64,000 bases of DNA from NCBI GenBank assembly GCA_030704615.1, contig CM060732.1:75683053-75747052 (forward strand). The letters are read 5' to 3'. The position numbers were made by a program, and so were the translations under genes. Positions 1-10,842 of this stretch are shown one piece after another. Each line of letters opens with the position of its first letter. Within the stretch, counting starts at the first letter, position 1. Under the pieces are notes generated by a model. It was given only the letters and a program-made list of their open reading frames with translations, did not search any database and had not been told where the DNA came from. Origin of the DNA: Takakia lepidozioides (taxonomy: Eukaryota; Streptophyta; Takakiopsida; Takakiales; Takakiaceae).

Positions 1-172
1 AACAAGCCTCAAAAGGCAATGGGCTCTCTTGCTTTCGCAAAACATAGTAAGACTAGGGAGCATGACTCAGCACGACACACCAATCGGTGCCTTCACATGG
101 TGTAGGGTCCTTGACCACATTTTCTCCGTTGACTTGAACATGGTGTGTAGTCTCTCTCTACAAGAGAGCCAA
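1..172 (-). repeat. Inverted partner of the repeat at 62.35-62.54 kb
   Basis: About 170 bases that match, in reverse complement and with scattered substitutions and small indels, 62352-62538 just upstream of the proteasome alpha-5 gene. Shared landmarks include a short tract around the word GACTAGGGAGCATGACTCAGC and a small hairpin of TCTCTC and GAGAGCC words at 150-172. Similarity stops abruptly after 172. The element may continue left of the window. Confidence 0.75.
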
Positions 173-1009
173 CAAACACGCTTCACCCTGCTTTACTATT
201 GGAGACTGGCTCCACCAAGTTGCATTGCTTCAAGGCAAGTATATAGTCTAACCCAACCTCTTTGCAGTATCACACACCAAAAGGCACAATATGAGGATAT
301 CGATTACCAGAGGCCTCCTATGGACAGCCATATGTTAATCAAACAGTTTAGATACAGCATAGCAACAGGTTTGTATAAACTCAAACCTAAACTCCACCTT
401 CAAGTGGCATGTGCATTCTTCTTGTGCCTTCTTTCTTGTTCCATCAGAAGTGAATAGATGAGAAATTAGGACAGAAGCAGCACAGGACAGCATGTGGAAT
501 GGGGTGTATGACAAACAGAAAGCGAGCCTGATTCAAACCCAAGTAGCAGACATCGTATGGTCACACCATATTGGAATGTAGAGAATATGGCTAGCGAAAT
601 CAGGGGATAGCCAACAATTCATAAATACCTTTTTGTTCGCAGGTTGAGAACATGTGAAGATCACCCCCTTTACACCTAGCACCTGTCGCTACAGGAAATT
701 TAAGAACTCTTTCTCACTCGCGCCCAATCTTTTCTTTGAGCCACAAATGTGTTAGTCCAACGACAGCCATGTGTCACATCCGCCACCAAATCAGCAGTTA
801 AAGCAGCAGTGCAGGCATCCATGCAATTTCAGTCTCAGTTTCTCCTCCTGGTGCATAGACCCCACAATTCGCTCTCTTGAGGATTGCTATGCCACAGAGG
901 AATGTCCTCAACAATACATCACAGACACCATTCGCAGGGAGAAAATAATGAACCAAGGAGAGTAATCAATGAAGCAAGACACTCTCACCTTTCAAAAAGA
1001 AACATCGTT
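173..1009. other. 3' flank of PPR locus 1, no gene seen
   Basis: No convincing coding region. The last 100 bases resemble the sequence after the DYW stop codon of the other PPR loci (compare 10780-10842 and 28860-28897), so the segmental duplication includes some 3' flank. Confidence 0.4.
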
Positions 1010-3982
1010 TCACCAGTACTCCCCACAAGAACACACCCCATCTTCAAAGTGGTGAAAGCGGTTGGCATCCCGTACAATAATTGCTCGTCCAACAATCTTT
1101 GAGATGAACTTAGTGGCCGTGTGGCAGTCACCACATACCCGAAGGTTCTTGATGATTCGAAGAGGCGTCCCTGGGGCCGTGCTGATCAGCCCAAAAGCAA
1201 TGGCCAGCTTCTCACTGTGATGGCAAAGACAAAATTCCTTTGCCTCCTCCTCCACATCATGCAACACAAAGCGCGTGTCAGACACATATCCCTCCTCCTT
1301 CATCTGCCAAGACAATCTTCTCAGCTCGGCGTGGATTTCCTCAATCTGTGGATGCAAGTTGTCATCTACTACAAAAGTGTGCACCCCATTGCCAATCTCA
1401 ATGGAGCAGCGACCTGGCTGCTTTCTGACACCTCTGACTTCCATCATTTTCCTCACCTTTGCAGTATCATCCCACCTGCCAGCTTCGGCATAAATATTTG
1501 ATAACAATACATAAGATGGAGCATCCTGTTGATCCCACTTGAGAATAGATTTTGCCGCGCGTTCTGCCACCTCCACATTGCCATGAATTCTGCAGGCACC
1601 AAGCAAGGCTTTCCACACTACAGCATCTGGTTGGACTGGCATTTTGTTAATGAAGTCCTCAGCCTCATCCAACCACCCAGCACGGCCAACAAGGTCCACC
1701 ATGCAGCCAACGTGCTCCACTGTAGGAATGAGGCCATAATCTCGATATAGGGATTCAAAGTAGTGTCTGCCTTCATCCACTAGGCCCCCATGGCTACATG
1801 CTTGGAGAACACACATAAAGGTGATGTTGTTTGGCTTCAAGCCTTCCTTTTGCATTCCTTCAAGTAATTGCAGGGCCTCCCTACTACAACCATGCTGGGC
1901 ATATCCTGCAATCATCGCATTCCATGACACCACGTTTCGTTCAGCCATATTATCAAATACTCCCCTTGCATCCTCAATGCTCCCGCATTTGGCATACATG
2001 TCCAAGAGGGTATTGCTCAGAATGAAACCTGGGACGATGTCCGCTTTCATGATGTCAACATGGACCTCTTTGCCCTTTTCCAGGGCAGCCAAGCTCGCAC
2101 ACGCACTGCAAATGCAAACAAACGTCACCTGGTCAGGCTGCACCCCTTCCCACATCATTTGTCCATAGGTCTCCAAAGCCTCCATTCCGCACCCCTGCTG
2201 GGCATATCCTGCAATCATTGCACTCCATGACACCACATTTCGTTCAGCCATATTGTTGAAAACTCTCCTTGCATCCTCAATGCTCCCGCATTTCGCATAC
2301 ATGTCTACAAGTGTCGTGTTCAGAATCATATTTGGTACAAGTCCAGCCTTTATGATGTCAGCATGGACCCCTTTGCCCTGCTCAAGGGCGGTGAGACTCG
2401 CACACGCATTGCAAACACACACAAACGTGACCTGGTCTGGCTTGATCCCTTCCTGTATCATCTGCTCATAGATATTCAAAGCCTCAATGCTGCGCCCATG
2501 CCGAGCATACCCTGCAATTATCACATTCCATGACACCACATTACGTTGAGCCATATTGTTGAACACTTCCTTTGCATACTCAATGCTCCCGCATTTGGCA
2601 TACATGTCCATAAGGGTATTATCCAAGATGACATTTGGCACAATGCCAGCATTCATGATGTCAGCATGGACCTCTTTGCCCTTTTCCACAACTGTCAGGC
2701 TGGCACAAGCCTTAAGAACGCACACAAAGGTAACCTGGTTGGGTGTCACCCCTTCTCGCATCATTTGCTCATAGGTCTCCAAAGCCTCCATCCCACACCC
2801 ATGCTGAGCATATCCTGCAATCATCACACTCCATGACACCACATTTTGTTCAGCCATACTGTTAAATACTTCGTTCGCATCCTCCATACTCCCACATTTC
2901 GCATACATGTCCACAAGGGCAGTGTCCAAGATTATATTTGGCACAATTCCAGCTTTCATGATGTCAGCATGGACCTCTTTGCCCTTTTCCAGGGCTCCCA
3001 GGCTGGCACATGCCTTGAGAACACAAACGAATGTGACCTGGTTGGGTGTCACCCCTTCCCGTATCATTTGCTCATAGGTCTCCAAAGCCTCCAGTCCGCA
3101 CCCATGCTGGGCAAATCCTGCAATCATTGCACTCCATGACACCACATTTCGTCCAGCCATATTTTCAAACACTCCCTTTGCATCCTTGATGCTCCCACAT
3201 TTGGAATACATGTCCACCAGGGTGGTGTCCAAGATGATATTTGGCATGAGTCCAGCTTTTATGATGTTAGAATGGACCTCTTTGCCCTTTTCCAGGGCTG
3301 CAAGGCTGGTACACGCCTTGAGAATGCAAACATATGTGATCTGGTTGGGTTTCAACCCTTCCCACATCATTTGTTCATAACTCTCTAAGGCATTCCTACC
3401 AAGCCCATGCTTGGTATATCCTGCTATCATTACAGTCCACGAACATGTATTTCGTTTTGGCATTTTGTCAAACACTCGGCATGCATCCACAATGCTGCCG
3501 CACTTGACATACATGTGGACAAGGGTGTTGTGTAGGGAGATACTTGGCTTAAATCCATTTTGGATAATGTGGGCATGAACCTGCTTTCCCACTGCTAGGC
3601 CTTCTATCTTGATGCACTCATGCAAGAGACAGATGTATGTATCAGAGTCTACAGAAATGCCTCTTTGGTTCAAAATGTGCAAAGCCTCTTTCAGTTGTCC
3701 TGCCTCACATAGTGTCCTCAAATGCACACACGTGTCACAAGAGATCTCATGTACTCCCTCTCTTGGTTTTTTTCCAGACAAAGTGGTCACAGTGGAGGTG
3801 CCTAATTCTATCACCTGTGCTACTGCTGCTGCCAGTTGACCATCTACCCAGGGGTTTCTGTAGCTATCAATGAACAGTCGCTTGTAGGTACACTTGTGTT
3901 TGAATTCCGTCCTCTTGGATGGATCTGCACCCACACTCCGTCGCTTCATCCTTTCCCTGCCCAACAACGAGAATGCACACAT
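1010..3982 (-). CDS. PPR locus 1: PLS-class PPR-DYW protein, long open exon with damaged 5' frame
   Basis: Open frame of 990 codons. From the N end it has a remnant of the second half of a PDF motif (FKHK, then NPWVDGQL), an unstructured stretch, six PLS-class PPR blocks of about 101 residues each (VVSWxxMIAGY, then VHADIMKAG, then VDMYAKCGS), the E/PG region (HPQIEEIHAEL) and a full DYW cytidine deaminase domain. The DYW zinc ligands are HSEKLA, CGDCH and the terminal CSCGEYW. Such proteins bind organellar transcripts and convert C to U. By comparison with loci 2-5 the exon should begin at 3924, after an AG acceptor. One base is missing in the PDF half (about 3908-3915), so splicing from the upstream exons reaches a stop within about 40 codons. 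Translation would have to start inside this exon or in retained intron (ATG at 3949 or the frame start at 3982). The core is therefore intact, but whether it is expressed is doubtful. Confidence 0.85.
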   Translation of the reverse strand: MCAFSLLGRERMKRRSVGADPSKRTEFKHKCTYKRLFIDSYRNPWVDGQLAAAVAQVIELGTSTVTTLSGKKPREGVHEISCDTCVHLRTLCEAGQLKEALHILNQRGISVDSDTYICLLHECIKIEGLAVGKQVHAHIIQNGFKPSISLHNTLVHMYVKCGSIVDACRVFDKMPKRNTCSWTVMIAGYTKHGLGRNALESYEQMMWEGLKPNQITYVCILKACTSLAALEKGKEVHSNIIKAGLMPNIILDTTLVDMYSKCGSIKDAKGVFENMAGRNVVSWSAMIAGFAQHGCGLEALETYEQMIREGVTPNQVTFVCVLKACASLGALEKGKEVHADIMKAGIVPNIILDTALVDMYAKCGSMEDANEVFNSMAEQNVVSWSVMIAGYAQHGCGMEALETYEQMMREGVTPNQVTFVCVLKACASLTVVEKGKEVHADIMNAGIVPNVILDNTLMDMYAKCGSIEYAKEVFNNMAQRNVVSWNVIIAGYARHGRSIEALNIYEQMIQEGIKPDQVTFVCVCNACASLTALEQGKGVHADIIKAGLVPNMILNTTLVDMYAKCGSIEDARRVFNNMAERNVVSWSAMIAGYAQQGCGMEALETYGQMMWEGVQPDQVTFVCICSACASLAALEKGKEVHVDIMKADIVPGFILSNTLLDMYAKCGSIEDARGVFDNMAERNVVSWNAMIAGYAQHGCSREALQLLEGMQKEGLKPNNITFMCVLQACSHGGLVDEGRHYFESLYRDYGLIPTVEHVGCMVDLVGRAGWLDEAEDFINKMPVQPDAVVWKALLGACRIHGNVEVAERAAKSILKWDQQDAPSYVLLSNIYAEAGRWDDTAKVRKMMEVRGVRKQPGRCSIEIGNGVHTFVVDDNLHPQIEEIHAELRRLSWQMKEEGYVSDTRFVLHDVEEEAKEFCLCHHSEKLAIAFGLISTAPGTPLRIIKNLRVCGDCHTATKFISKIVGRAIIVRDANRFHHFEDGVCSCGEYW

Positions 3983-4199
3983 CCTCCCCCGTGCTGCTAA
4001 AAGCTGATGATGACAACTTCAATTCTATATAGCAAACATCACAAGCCTCACAAAACACTAGTTCCTACGCTGCATTGCTGACAAGCCAGTAATTGAGTTG
4101 GGGAGGAGAGGGAGGATGACAATTTGCGAGAAAAAAATTTAAATGCCTCTTGCTGTCTGCTTCTACTTCTGCTTCTGCTGTAGCATAACAGGCATTCAC

Positions 4200-4810
4200 C
4201 TTTCTGCCTCGATTGTCCCAGCAATGACTAGGGTTTGAAAAATATTTTCCACGACGCTTCTCATCTCTGCATTCAGCTTTTGGATATTTGCCTGCAATCC
4301 CATTGGCAGCAACATGTCAAAGAAATTCGAACGATCCATACAACGAGCTTATAAACCCATGATGAACAAAATTGATAAGGGGACAAAACAAGACTAAATG
4401 TGTTGAAGAAGAAGGTGGCCTCACCACATCGTGGTTCCCCTTGAGTCATGTAAGCTAACGATTCTTTCACCCAAGGAGGATTCAACCCATCCCCAATCCG
4501 TAGGACTTTTCGTGCAGGCTGCTGGTGTCTGTAGTCCAGTGATCTTGGATTGGTCTGTGAACATGATGCAGCTGAGAGCCATAAATTTTAAACAAAGTCT
4601 CCTAAACACCTTGTACACACCAGGAGAAACCCTTCAGCAATGCATTTTCATGGCCTGCTTAGGAACCACAACAAAAGATGCCAACAGAAAAACCACTTTT
4701 TGGCAGAACAGGCAATTCACATCATACATGGAGAAAAGCCACACCTTGGCATCGCGCTTGTCCCACCATTGTGGAGGAGCTTTACAGAACTCTTGTCAGA
4801 GCCGCTCCAT
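4200..4810 (-). pseudogene. PDF-motif exons A, B and C of PPR locus 1, exon A with a nonsense codon
   Basis: Three exons upstream of locus 1, recognised by alignment to loci 2 and 3. Exon C (4200-4291) encodes the first half of PDF motif 2, ending CWDNRGRK before a GTGAAT donor. Exon B (4425-4554) encodes the second half of PDF motif 1 (TNPRSLDYRH, then NPPWVKESLA) with AG acceptor and GTGAGG donor. Exon A (4745 to about 4810) encodes the first half of PDF motif 1 (QEFCKAPPQWWDKRDAK) with a GTGTGG donor. Exons B and C are open and phase-compatible. Exon A has an in-frame TGA at 4796-4798 where other copies have TGG. With the frameshift in the PPR exon, locus 1 cannot make the PDF-PPR fusion. 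Confidence 0.65.
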
Positions 4811-5339
4811 GCTCCATGCTTGACCTCAAAACATTGGCAGGTCCCTCTATGCAGGGGTGCTGTAGAGCTTTCAACAACATTCATTCTGGGTTCTATATGA
4901 AGTAACACAATGAGGAACACACAAACGTGTCCAAACTTACAAATGCTACAAAAGCTTGGGCACGACAAGGCTGCCCTTCCAGAGATGCATTCCCATCCAC
5001 ACCCACTGAACCTGAATCCACTAGACAACAATGGGTGAGGAGGCTTCCATCAGCACCAACTCACCCGCTAACCCATCATTATCTGTCGGAGACCATTATC
5101 TCAATTGTTGGTAATGAATAGTGGGCAGAGATATTATGGTCAGCTGATGGAAACCCTTCACCCACTATTTCCTGGCGAGCCTTGATGTAAAAGAGTGGAA
5201 TCAGGGTGGCGGGGTGTAGATGGAAACGCACTGTAATTGGCTCATTGCTAGTCAAGCTTCAAAAGAGCTCCACTATCCACACCAGTATGCGCCGTAGGAT
5301 CCAGGCTTGGAATTGGAATTTCTGCTGCAATGCAGCAGA

Positions 5340-5480
5340 AACTAATGCTCTGGGCAGCGAAGCAGGGAAGCACAGGGGATAGTTAGACAACGCGGGTAAT
5401 TGTTCTATCTAAAACGTAGGTCAACGCAGGAGCATGAACCGGCGCTGGTTAAAGATCCTTCACAATGGTCCATAAAGGAA
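5340..5480 (+). pseudogene. OSB-like exon relic upstream of PPR locus 2
   Basis: A degraded copy of the sequence seen intact in part at 32930-33145. It begins near the phrase AGCAGAAACTAATGCTCTG and includes a start-like ATGAACCGGCGCTGG followed by GATCCTTCACAATGG, the signature of the first half of a PDF motif. The frame is broken after RRW. Just before it lies a perfect 10-base-arm hairpin (5319-5341). Confidence 0.45.
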
Positions 5481-5535
5481 ACTGTCAAAGTGTTGATGCT
5501 GTCAGAATTTCGGGCCCGAAGGTCTACCGAGGAGT

Positions 5536-8486
5536 ATGGAGCAGTGCTGGCATGAGGTTCTTGAAGATCCTTCACAATGGCTGGACAACCACAATGGCAA
5601 GGTACTGTATGATGTGAAGAAGTTTCTGTTTTGCAAAAGTGGCTCGTCTTGTCAGTAGCGTGAATTGTACTTTTTCCTGGTGCACTTGGGAGGGTGGGCT
5701 TGGTCTTAGGAGGCCATGTTTACATCTATGGCTGCTCAGGTGCACCGCGGTGGTTCTCACAGACCAATCCAAGATCACCTGATAACAGACACGAGCAGCA
5801 CAGACAAGAGATCCTTTGGATTCAGGGTTGGTTGAATCCTCCTTGGGTGAAGGAACAGCTAGCTGTTTCCATGATTCAAGGTCAAGGACAATCTGGTGAG
5901 GTCACCTTCTTCTTCAACACATTTAGGCCTGTTTTGACCTCTTATCAGAATCGTCCCTAATTTTTTCATGTTGTACTCTGTAATTTAGCTCGTTGGGTGA
6001 CCTATGGTGGTTTGGAGTGATTTGTATGTTACTGCCACTGTGGCAACAGGCAAATATGCAAAAATGGTAAAGGGAGACGAGGAGAAGTTGTGGAAAGGAT
6101 TTTTTCCAGACCCCAGTCAACGGTGGGAGAATCAAGTCAAAAAGGTGAATGCGTGTTATGTTCGGGAGGCATCACAGAGCTTTCTTGCAAGTTGTCATCC
6201 TCCCTCTTTCCCTAACACATCTTTACAGCCTTGTCAGCAATTCAGCATAGGAACTCTTGTGTAGTTAGTGGGGTTGGGGTGTTGAGTAGATAATTTTCGG
6301 TTGCATTGTCAGCTACAAGCAGCAAGAGGGAGTGTGTATGCATTATTGTTGTCAAGGCAGGAATAGCTGACGGAGGCACACATGGAGTGTGGGTCCAGAT
6401 CTGTCAGAGAGGGCCTGATTTCAAGCACAACAGTACCAACAAACCGCTGCGGATTGATAGCTACAAAAAACCTGCTTGGGTAGATGGCCAACTGGAACTT
6501 GCACCAGCACAGTTGATAGTTTCAGGCACCTCGACCATGACCAGCGCTTCTGAAAGAGGACCAAGAGAGGGAGTCCACAAGATCTTTTCTGGCACATTCG
6601 GGCATGTGAGGACACTATGTGAGGCAGGACAACTGAAAGAGGCTCTGCACATATTGAACCAAGGAGGCATTTCAGCAGACTCTGATACTTATGTCTGTCT
6701 CTTGCGTAATTGCATCAAGATGAAAGGCCTAGCAGCCGGAAAGCAAGTGCACGCCCACATTATCCAAAATGGATTCAAGCCAAATATGTTTCTCTACAAC
6801 ACCCTTGTCAACATGTATGTCAAATGTGGGAGCATCTCAGATGCACACCGAGCGTTTAAGAAAATGTCTGAACGAAATATGTTTTCCTGGAATACAATGA
6901 TAGCAGGATATACCGAGCATGGGTGTGGTAGGAATGCCTTAGAGACCTATGAGCAAATGATACAGGAAGGGATGAAGCCTGACCAGGTCACTTTTATCTG
7001 CGTTCTCAAGGTGTGTGCAAGCCTGGGAGCCCTTCGAAAGGGCAAAGAGGTGCATGCTCACATCATCAAAGCTGGATTTGTACCAAATATGATTCTGAAT
7101 ACTACTCTTATGGACATGTATGCCAAATGTGGGAGCATTGAGGATGCAAAGGCAGTGTTTTACAGTATGGCTGAACGAAGTGTGGTGTCGTGGAATGTGA
7201 TGATCGCAGGATATGCCCGGCATGGGTGTGGGATGGCAGCTTTGGAGACATATGAGCAAATGATTCAGGATGAGGTGGAGCCGGACCAGATCACGTTCGT
7301 GTGCGTACTCAAGGCCTGTGCCAGCTTGGCAGACCTGGAAAAGGGCAAAGTGGTCCATGCTGATATTCTAAAAGCTGGAATTGTGCCAAATATCATCTTG
7401 GACACTACCCTTGTGGATATGTACGCCAAATGTGGGAGCATTAAAGATGCAAAGGAAGTGTTTGACCATATGACTGATCGAAATGTGGTGTCGTGGAACG
7501 CGATGATCGCTGGATATGCCCAGCATGGGTGTGGCATGGAAGCTTTCGAGATGTATGAACAAATGGTGAGGGACATGGTGAAGCCAGACCAAGTCACATT
7601 TGTTTGCATTTGCAATGCGTGCGGAAGCCTGGCAACCCTGGAAAAGGGCAATGAGGTCCATGCTGACATCATGAAAGCTGGAATTGTGCCAAATATCTTC
7701 TTGGAAAATGCTCTCGTGGACATGTATGCCAAATGCGGGAGCATCGAAGATGCAAAAGGAGTGTTTGACAATATGGCTGAACAAAATGTGGTGTCATGGA
7801 GTGCGATGATTGCAGGATATGCCCAGAATGGGAGCAATATAAAGGCTTTGGAGATGTATGAGCAGATGAAGCAGGAAGGTGTGACACCCAACCAGGTCAC
7901 GTTTGTTTGCGTTCTCAAGGCGTGTGCCAGCCTGGCAGTCCTGGAAAAGGGCAAAGAGGTCCATGCTGACATCATGAAAGCTGGAATTGTGCCAAATATC
8001 TTCTTGGCGAATACCCTCTTGGACATGTATGCAACAAGCGGGAGCATCGAGGATGCGAAGGGAGTGTTTGACAATATGGCTGAACGAAATGTGGTGTCAT
8101 GGAATGCAATGATGACAGGATATGCCCAGCATGGTTGTCATAGGGAGGCCCTGCAACTTTTTGAAAGAATGGAAAAGGAAGGCTTGAAACCAGACAGTAT
8201 CACCTTCATATGTGTTCTCTCTGCATGTAGCCATGTTGGCCTAGTGGATGAAGGTAGACACTATTTCGACTACTTGTGTCAAGATCATGACCTCACTCCT
8301 ACAGTGGAGCACTTTGGCTGCATGGTGGACCTTCTGTGCCGTGCAGGGTGGTTGGTTGAGGCAGAATATTTCATGAACAAAATGCCAATCAAGCCAGATG
8401 CTGCGATGTGGATGGCCTTGCTTGCCGCCTGCAGAATGCATGGCAAAGTGGACATAGCAGAACGTGCAGCAAAATGTTTACTCTAG
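5536..8486 (+). CDS. PPR locus 2: PDF-PDF-PPR protein, four exons, DYW domain lost
   Basis: Proposed exons 5536-5601, 5763-5895, 6050-6144 and 6399-8486. Their sum is 2382 bases, giving 793 residues, with matching phases (0, 1, 0) and GT-AG junctions (donors GTACTG, GTGAGG, GTGAAT). Exons 1-2 form PDF motif 1 (EDPSQWLDN; TNPRSPDNRH; LNPPWVKEQLA). Exons 3-4 form PDF motif 2 (EEKLWKGFFPDPSQRWEN; RGPDFKH; PAWVDGQLE). Five PLS PPR blocks and an E-like region follow. The uninterrupted frame around the PPR exon extends left to 6306, but 6306-6398 aligns with intron of the other loci. The frame ends at AAKCLL with TAG where complete copies have AAG in the sequence LKWD, so the PG box and DYW domain are not translated. 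A DYW-less PPR protein can act as an RNA-binding factor, but this could equally be a young pseudogene. An organellar targeting exon was not identified. Confidence 0.7.
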
Positions 8487-8965
8487 TGGGATCCACAGGA
8501 GGCCACTGGAGGTTTGTATTGCTGTCAAATACCTGCTCTGCAGCTGGCAGGTGGGAAGAAACTCTAAAGATATCATGATGAAGGTCAGAGACCTGGTTTT
8601 TGCTTCTGCAATGGGTTTGGGAACAGGGTGCACTTTCTCATGGCAGATGACAATTGAAATTGAGGAAACTCCATGCTGAGCTGAGAAGATTGTCGGAGCT
8701 GATGAAGGAGGCAGGGTGTACATGTGCTTTGTATTGCTGGACTTGGACAAGTAGAAGGAATATTTCTCTTTGCCCCCAGAGTGAGAAGCTGGCGATTGCT
8801 GTTGGGCTGATCAGCACATGCTGTGTGACACCCATACATGTCATCAAGAACCTTTGGGTGCCACGACATTCATCCCGAAGACTGGGGGGAGCAATCTTCA
8901 TACGGTATGCCTACCACTTGGCCAATTTGAAGAGCGGATTTGTTCTTGTGGGCAGCACTGGTGAA
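8487..8965 (+). pseudogene. Untranslated, decayed E/DYW tail of PPR locus 2
   Basis: Continues the homology of the PPR exon past its TAG. Recognisable pieces in shifting frames are KLHAELRRLSELMKEAG, SEKLAIAVGLIS and HVIKNLWV, then a degenerate metal-binding region and a remnant of the terminal CSCG. The HSE, CGDCH and CxC ligands are mostly lost and several frameshifts separate the pieces. The whole domain has drifted, as expected after the upstream nonsense change. Confidence 0.75.
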
Positions 8966-9001
8966 ACTATGTTTGGTTGTGAGTCAGTGTTGTGCCAGTA
9001 G

Positions 9002-10780
9002 AAAGTTTTCATACCCAGTGGTTACTTGCATTTTTTTTTAATTTTTTTATGTCACGCATGCGGCATAAACTCAGACCGGATGGGTAGTCTAAACTGATTC
9101 TAGATGGTTATCAATAACGTGAGAAAGAATCTGCGGACAAAAGCCAGAGTCTTAAAATGTAAGGCCTCGTAAAAAACTTATCTTTATTCCACTCATAAAT
9201 ACTCTTTGGTGGCTGTGACAGAGGCAGTTAACGCTTGACAGCTGATGAATAGTAGGGGTCCAAGGAGATCACAATATGGGAATCTCTCTCAAGAGTCCTC
9301 CATGTATTTATAAGGTCTAGCTTGATAACCAGACCCCTGTTTTCTATTGGATTAAGTAAATGCTTTCAAAATTATATTCCCGCTTGGTATCAATCCCTGG
9401 TGGGTACTGGAAATTTTAGGACCCGCCAATCTTGGCTGTGCACTGTATTGTAAAGGTCAAGTGTTCTAAGTCAATAGGTTTTCCTTAAGAACCATGATAG
9501 GAGGCTGTAAGGTTTACCTAGACTATCCACCTGGACATCCCCAATGGGCAGGCTAAAATGACAACGGGTTCACTAAGAATATTGTGACGCCTTTCTTCTA
9601 GAGTCTGATCTGAGATGCTCCTCCTCAATAGGTTCTAACTAAGTGAGGGGTAACTCTTGAACTACAGAGAATAAGCAATTTTGGGCTCTACCCACCAGGA
9701 GGATGGGAGCAAACCAGTATGCTCTGGTGGCTGTCATTGGACTGCAAAGCCTATCTGAAAGGAGGGAGGGAGAGAGAGAGAGTTAGTTGATCAGGTCTAT
9801 TGCTATGGTGGAGATGAATCATGGTCAGAGGTTGTCTACATTCAGTACTGCTTTCATCATCATGTGCCAACACAGGATACACCCTGTGTGCTACATGCTG
9901 CATATAGGGCTAGGCCATGCATACATTAAATCTTGCCATAGATCTCGTACTGAATAGAGACAAGGGAGGAGAGGGCACAGTAGAACACTGAGAACCATGT
10001 GCCCAAGACTTTTGTGGTCAACTGAATGTTTCTTGTGAAAAGGATACAAGGCACTTTTGAGTGATCTTTGACAATGATTGAGCATGCATGGATCGGGAGT
10101 CTGAAAGACATTGTCCCCTTAATGGATTGATAGAGCTACACATTTTCTGTGCAAACTTCCTTTGCTCTCCTTTTCTCATTGCCAACACAAGTCATGATGG
10201 CGGAGATGCATAAGTGGCCATTTTTTTCTGTAAGCCACAATTGCTTTCTAGCAAAACCAGGAAAACCCAGTTACACAATGTCATGAGCTTACTGTTCATT
10301 TTATGTGTTTTACTCCAGAGGCATTGGGCTATGTCCATGGATGTCATGAAGTTCCAAGTTTCTTTTCATCCTTTCTTCCTTTCTATGTATCTAGATGTTC
10401 CCCCCTTTCCAATGGGGACTTGTGGGGAAGGATTTGTGTCGCTTTGTGAATGTTATTAGTTTTGTTTACTGCAATCAGTTTATGGATGTGGTTTGTTTTA
10501 ACCTTGGGACTAGGCATTGCATCACCAATCCGTTGGATCAGGTACACAGTTGAATCAGGTACCATACACTGTTGTTGATATTAAAGAATATAAATGCTAG
10601 TAGCATCCATTGAAGCGCTGTTGCAAGAAAATGCCCCGGTTATGGTTGGTGTTCACCTTCCAAACATAAGGCAGTAGCCCAAAACATAACCTTTGTTTTG
10701 GCATGTGTCTTCTTTCGTACTCATCATATCAAAATGTTGGTGGAGAGCAAGTTGCTGCAATGCAACATTTTGTGCACTTA
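9002..10780. other. Intergenic region between PPR loci 2 and 3
   Basis: No gene recognised. It holds a short T-rich tract near 9032-9048, a GA microsatellite at 9764-9782 and otherwise unremarkable sequence. The short open frames inside lack any family signature. Confidence 0.5.
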
Positions 10781-10842
10781 GATGCCTACATAGATGTAAT
10801 GAATGAAGCAAGACACTCCAATCTTGAAAGAAAAGCATCATT

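Noticed and set aside
1821-3139. Many frames on the opposite strand of the PPR genes with repeating protein-like text (LPHLAYMS, AFMMSAWTSLPFSRAARLAHAL)
   Set aside because: They are antisense shadows of the PPR modules; the repetition comes from the sense repeat.
6306-6398. Apparent N terminus of the locus 2 PPR open frame (MSATSSKREC...)
   Set aside because: It aligns with intron of the other loci and ends in a GTCCAG acceptor; the PDF half begins right after. The same applies to 14062-14073, 31214-31351 and 34675-34731.
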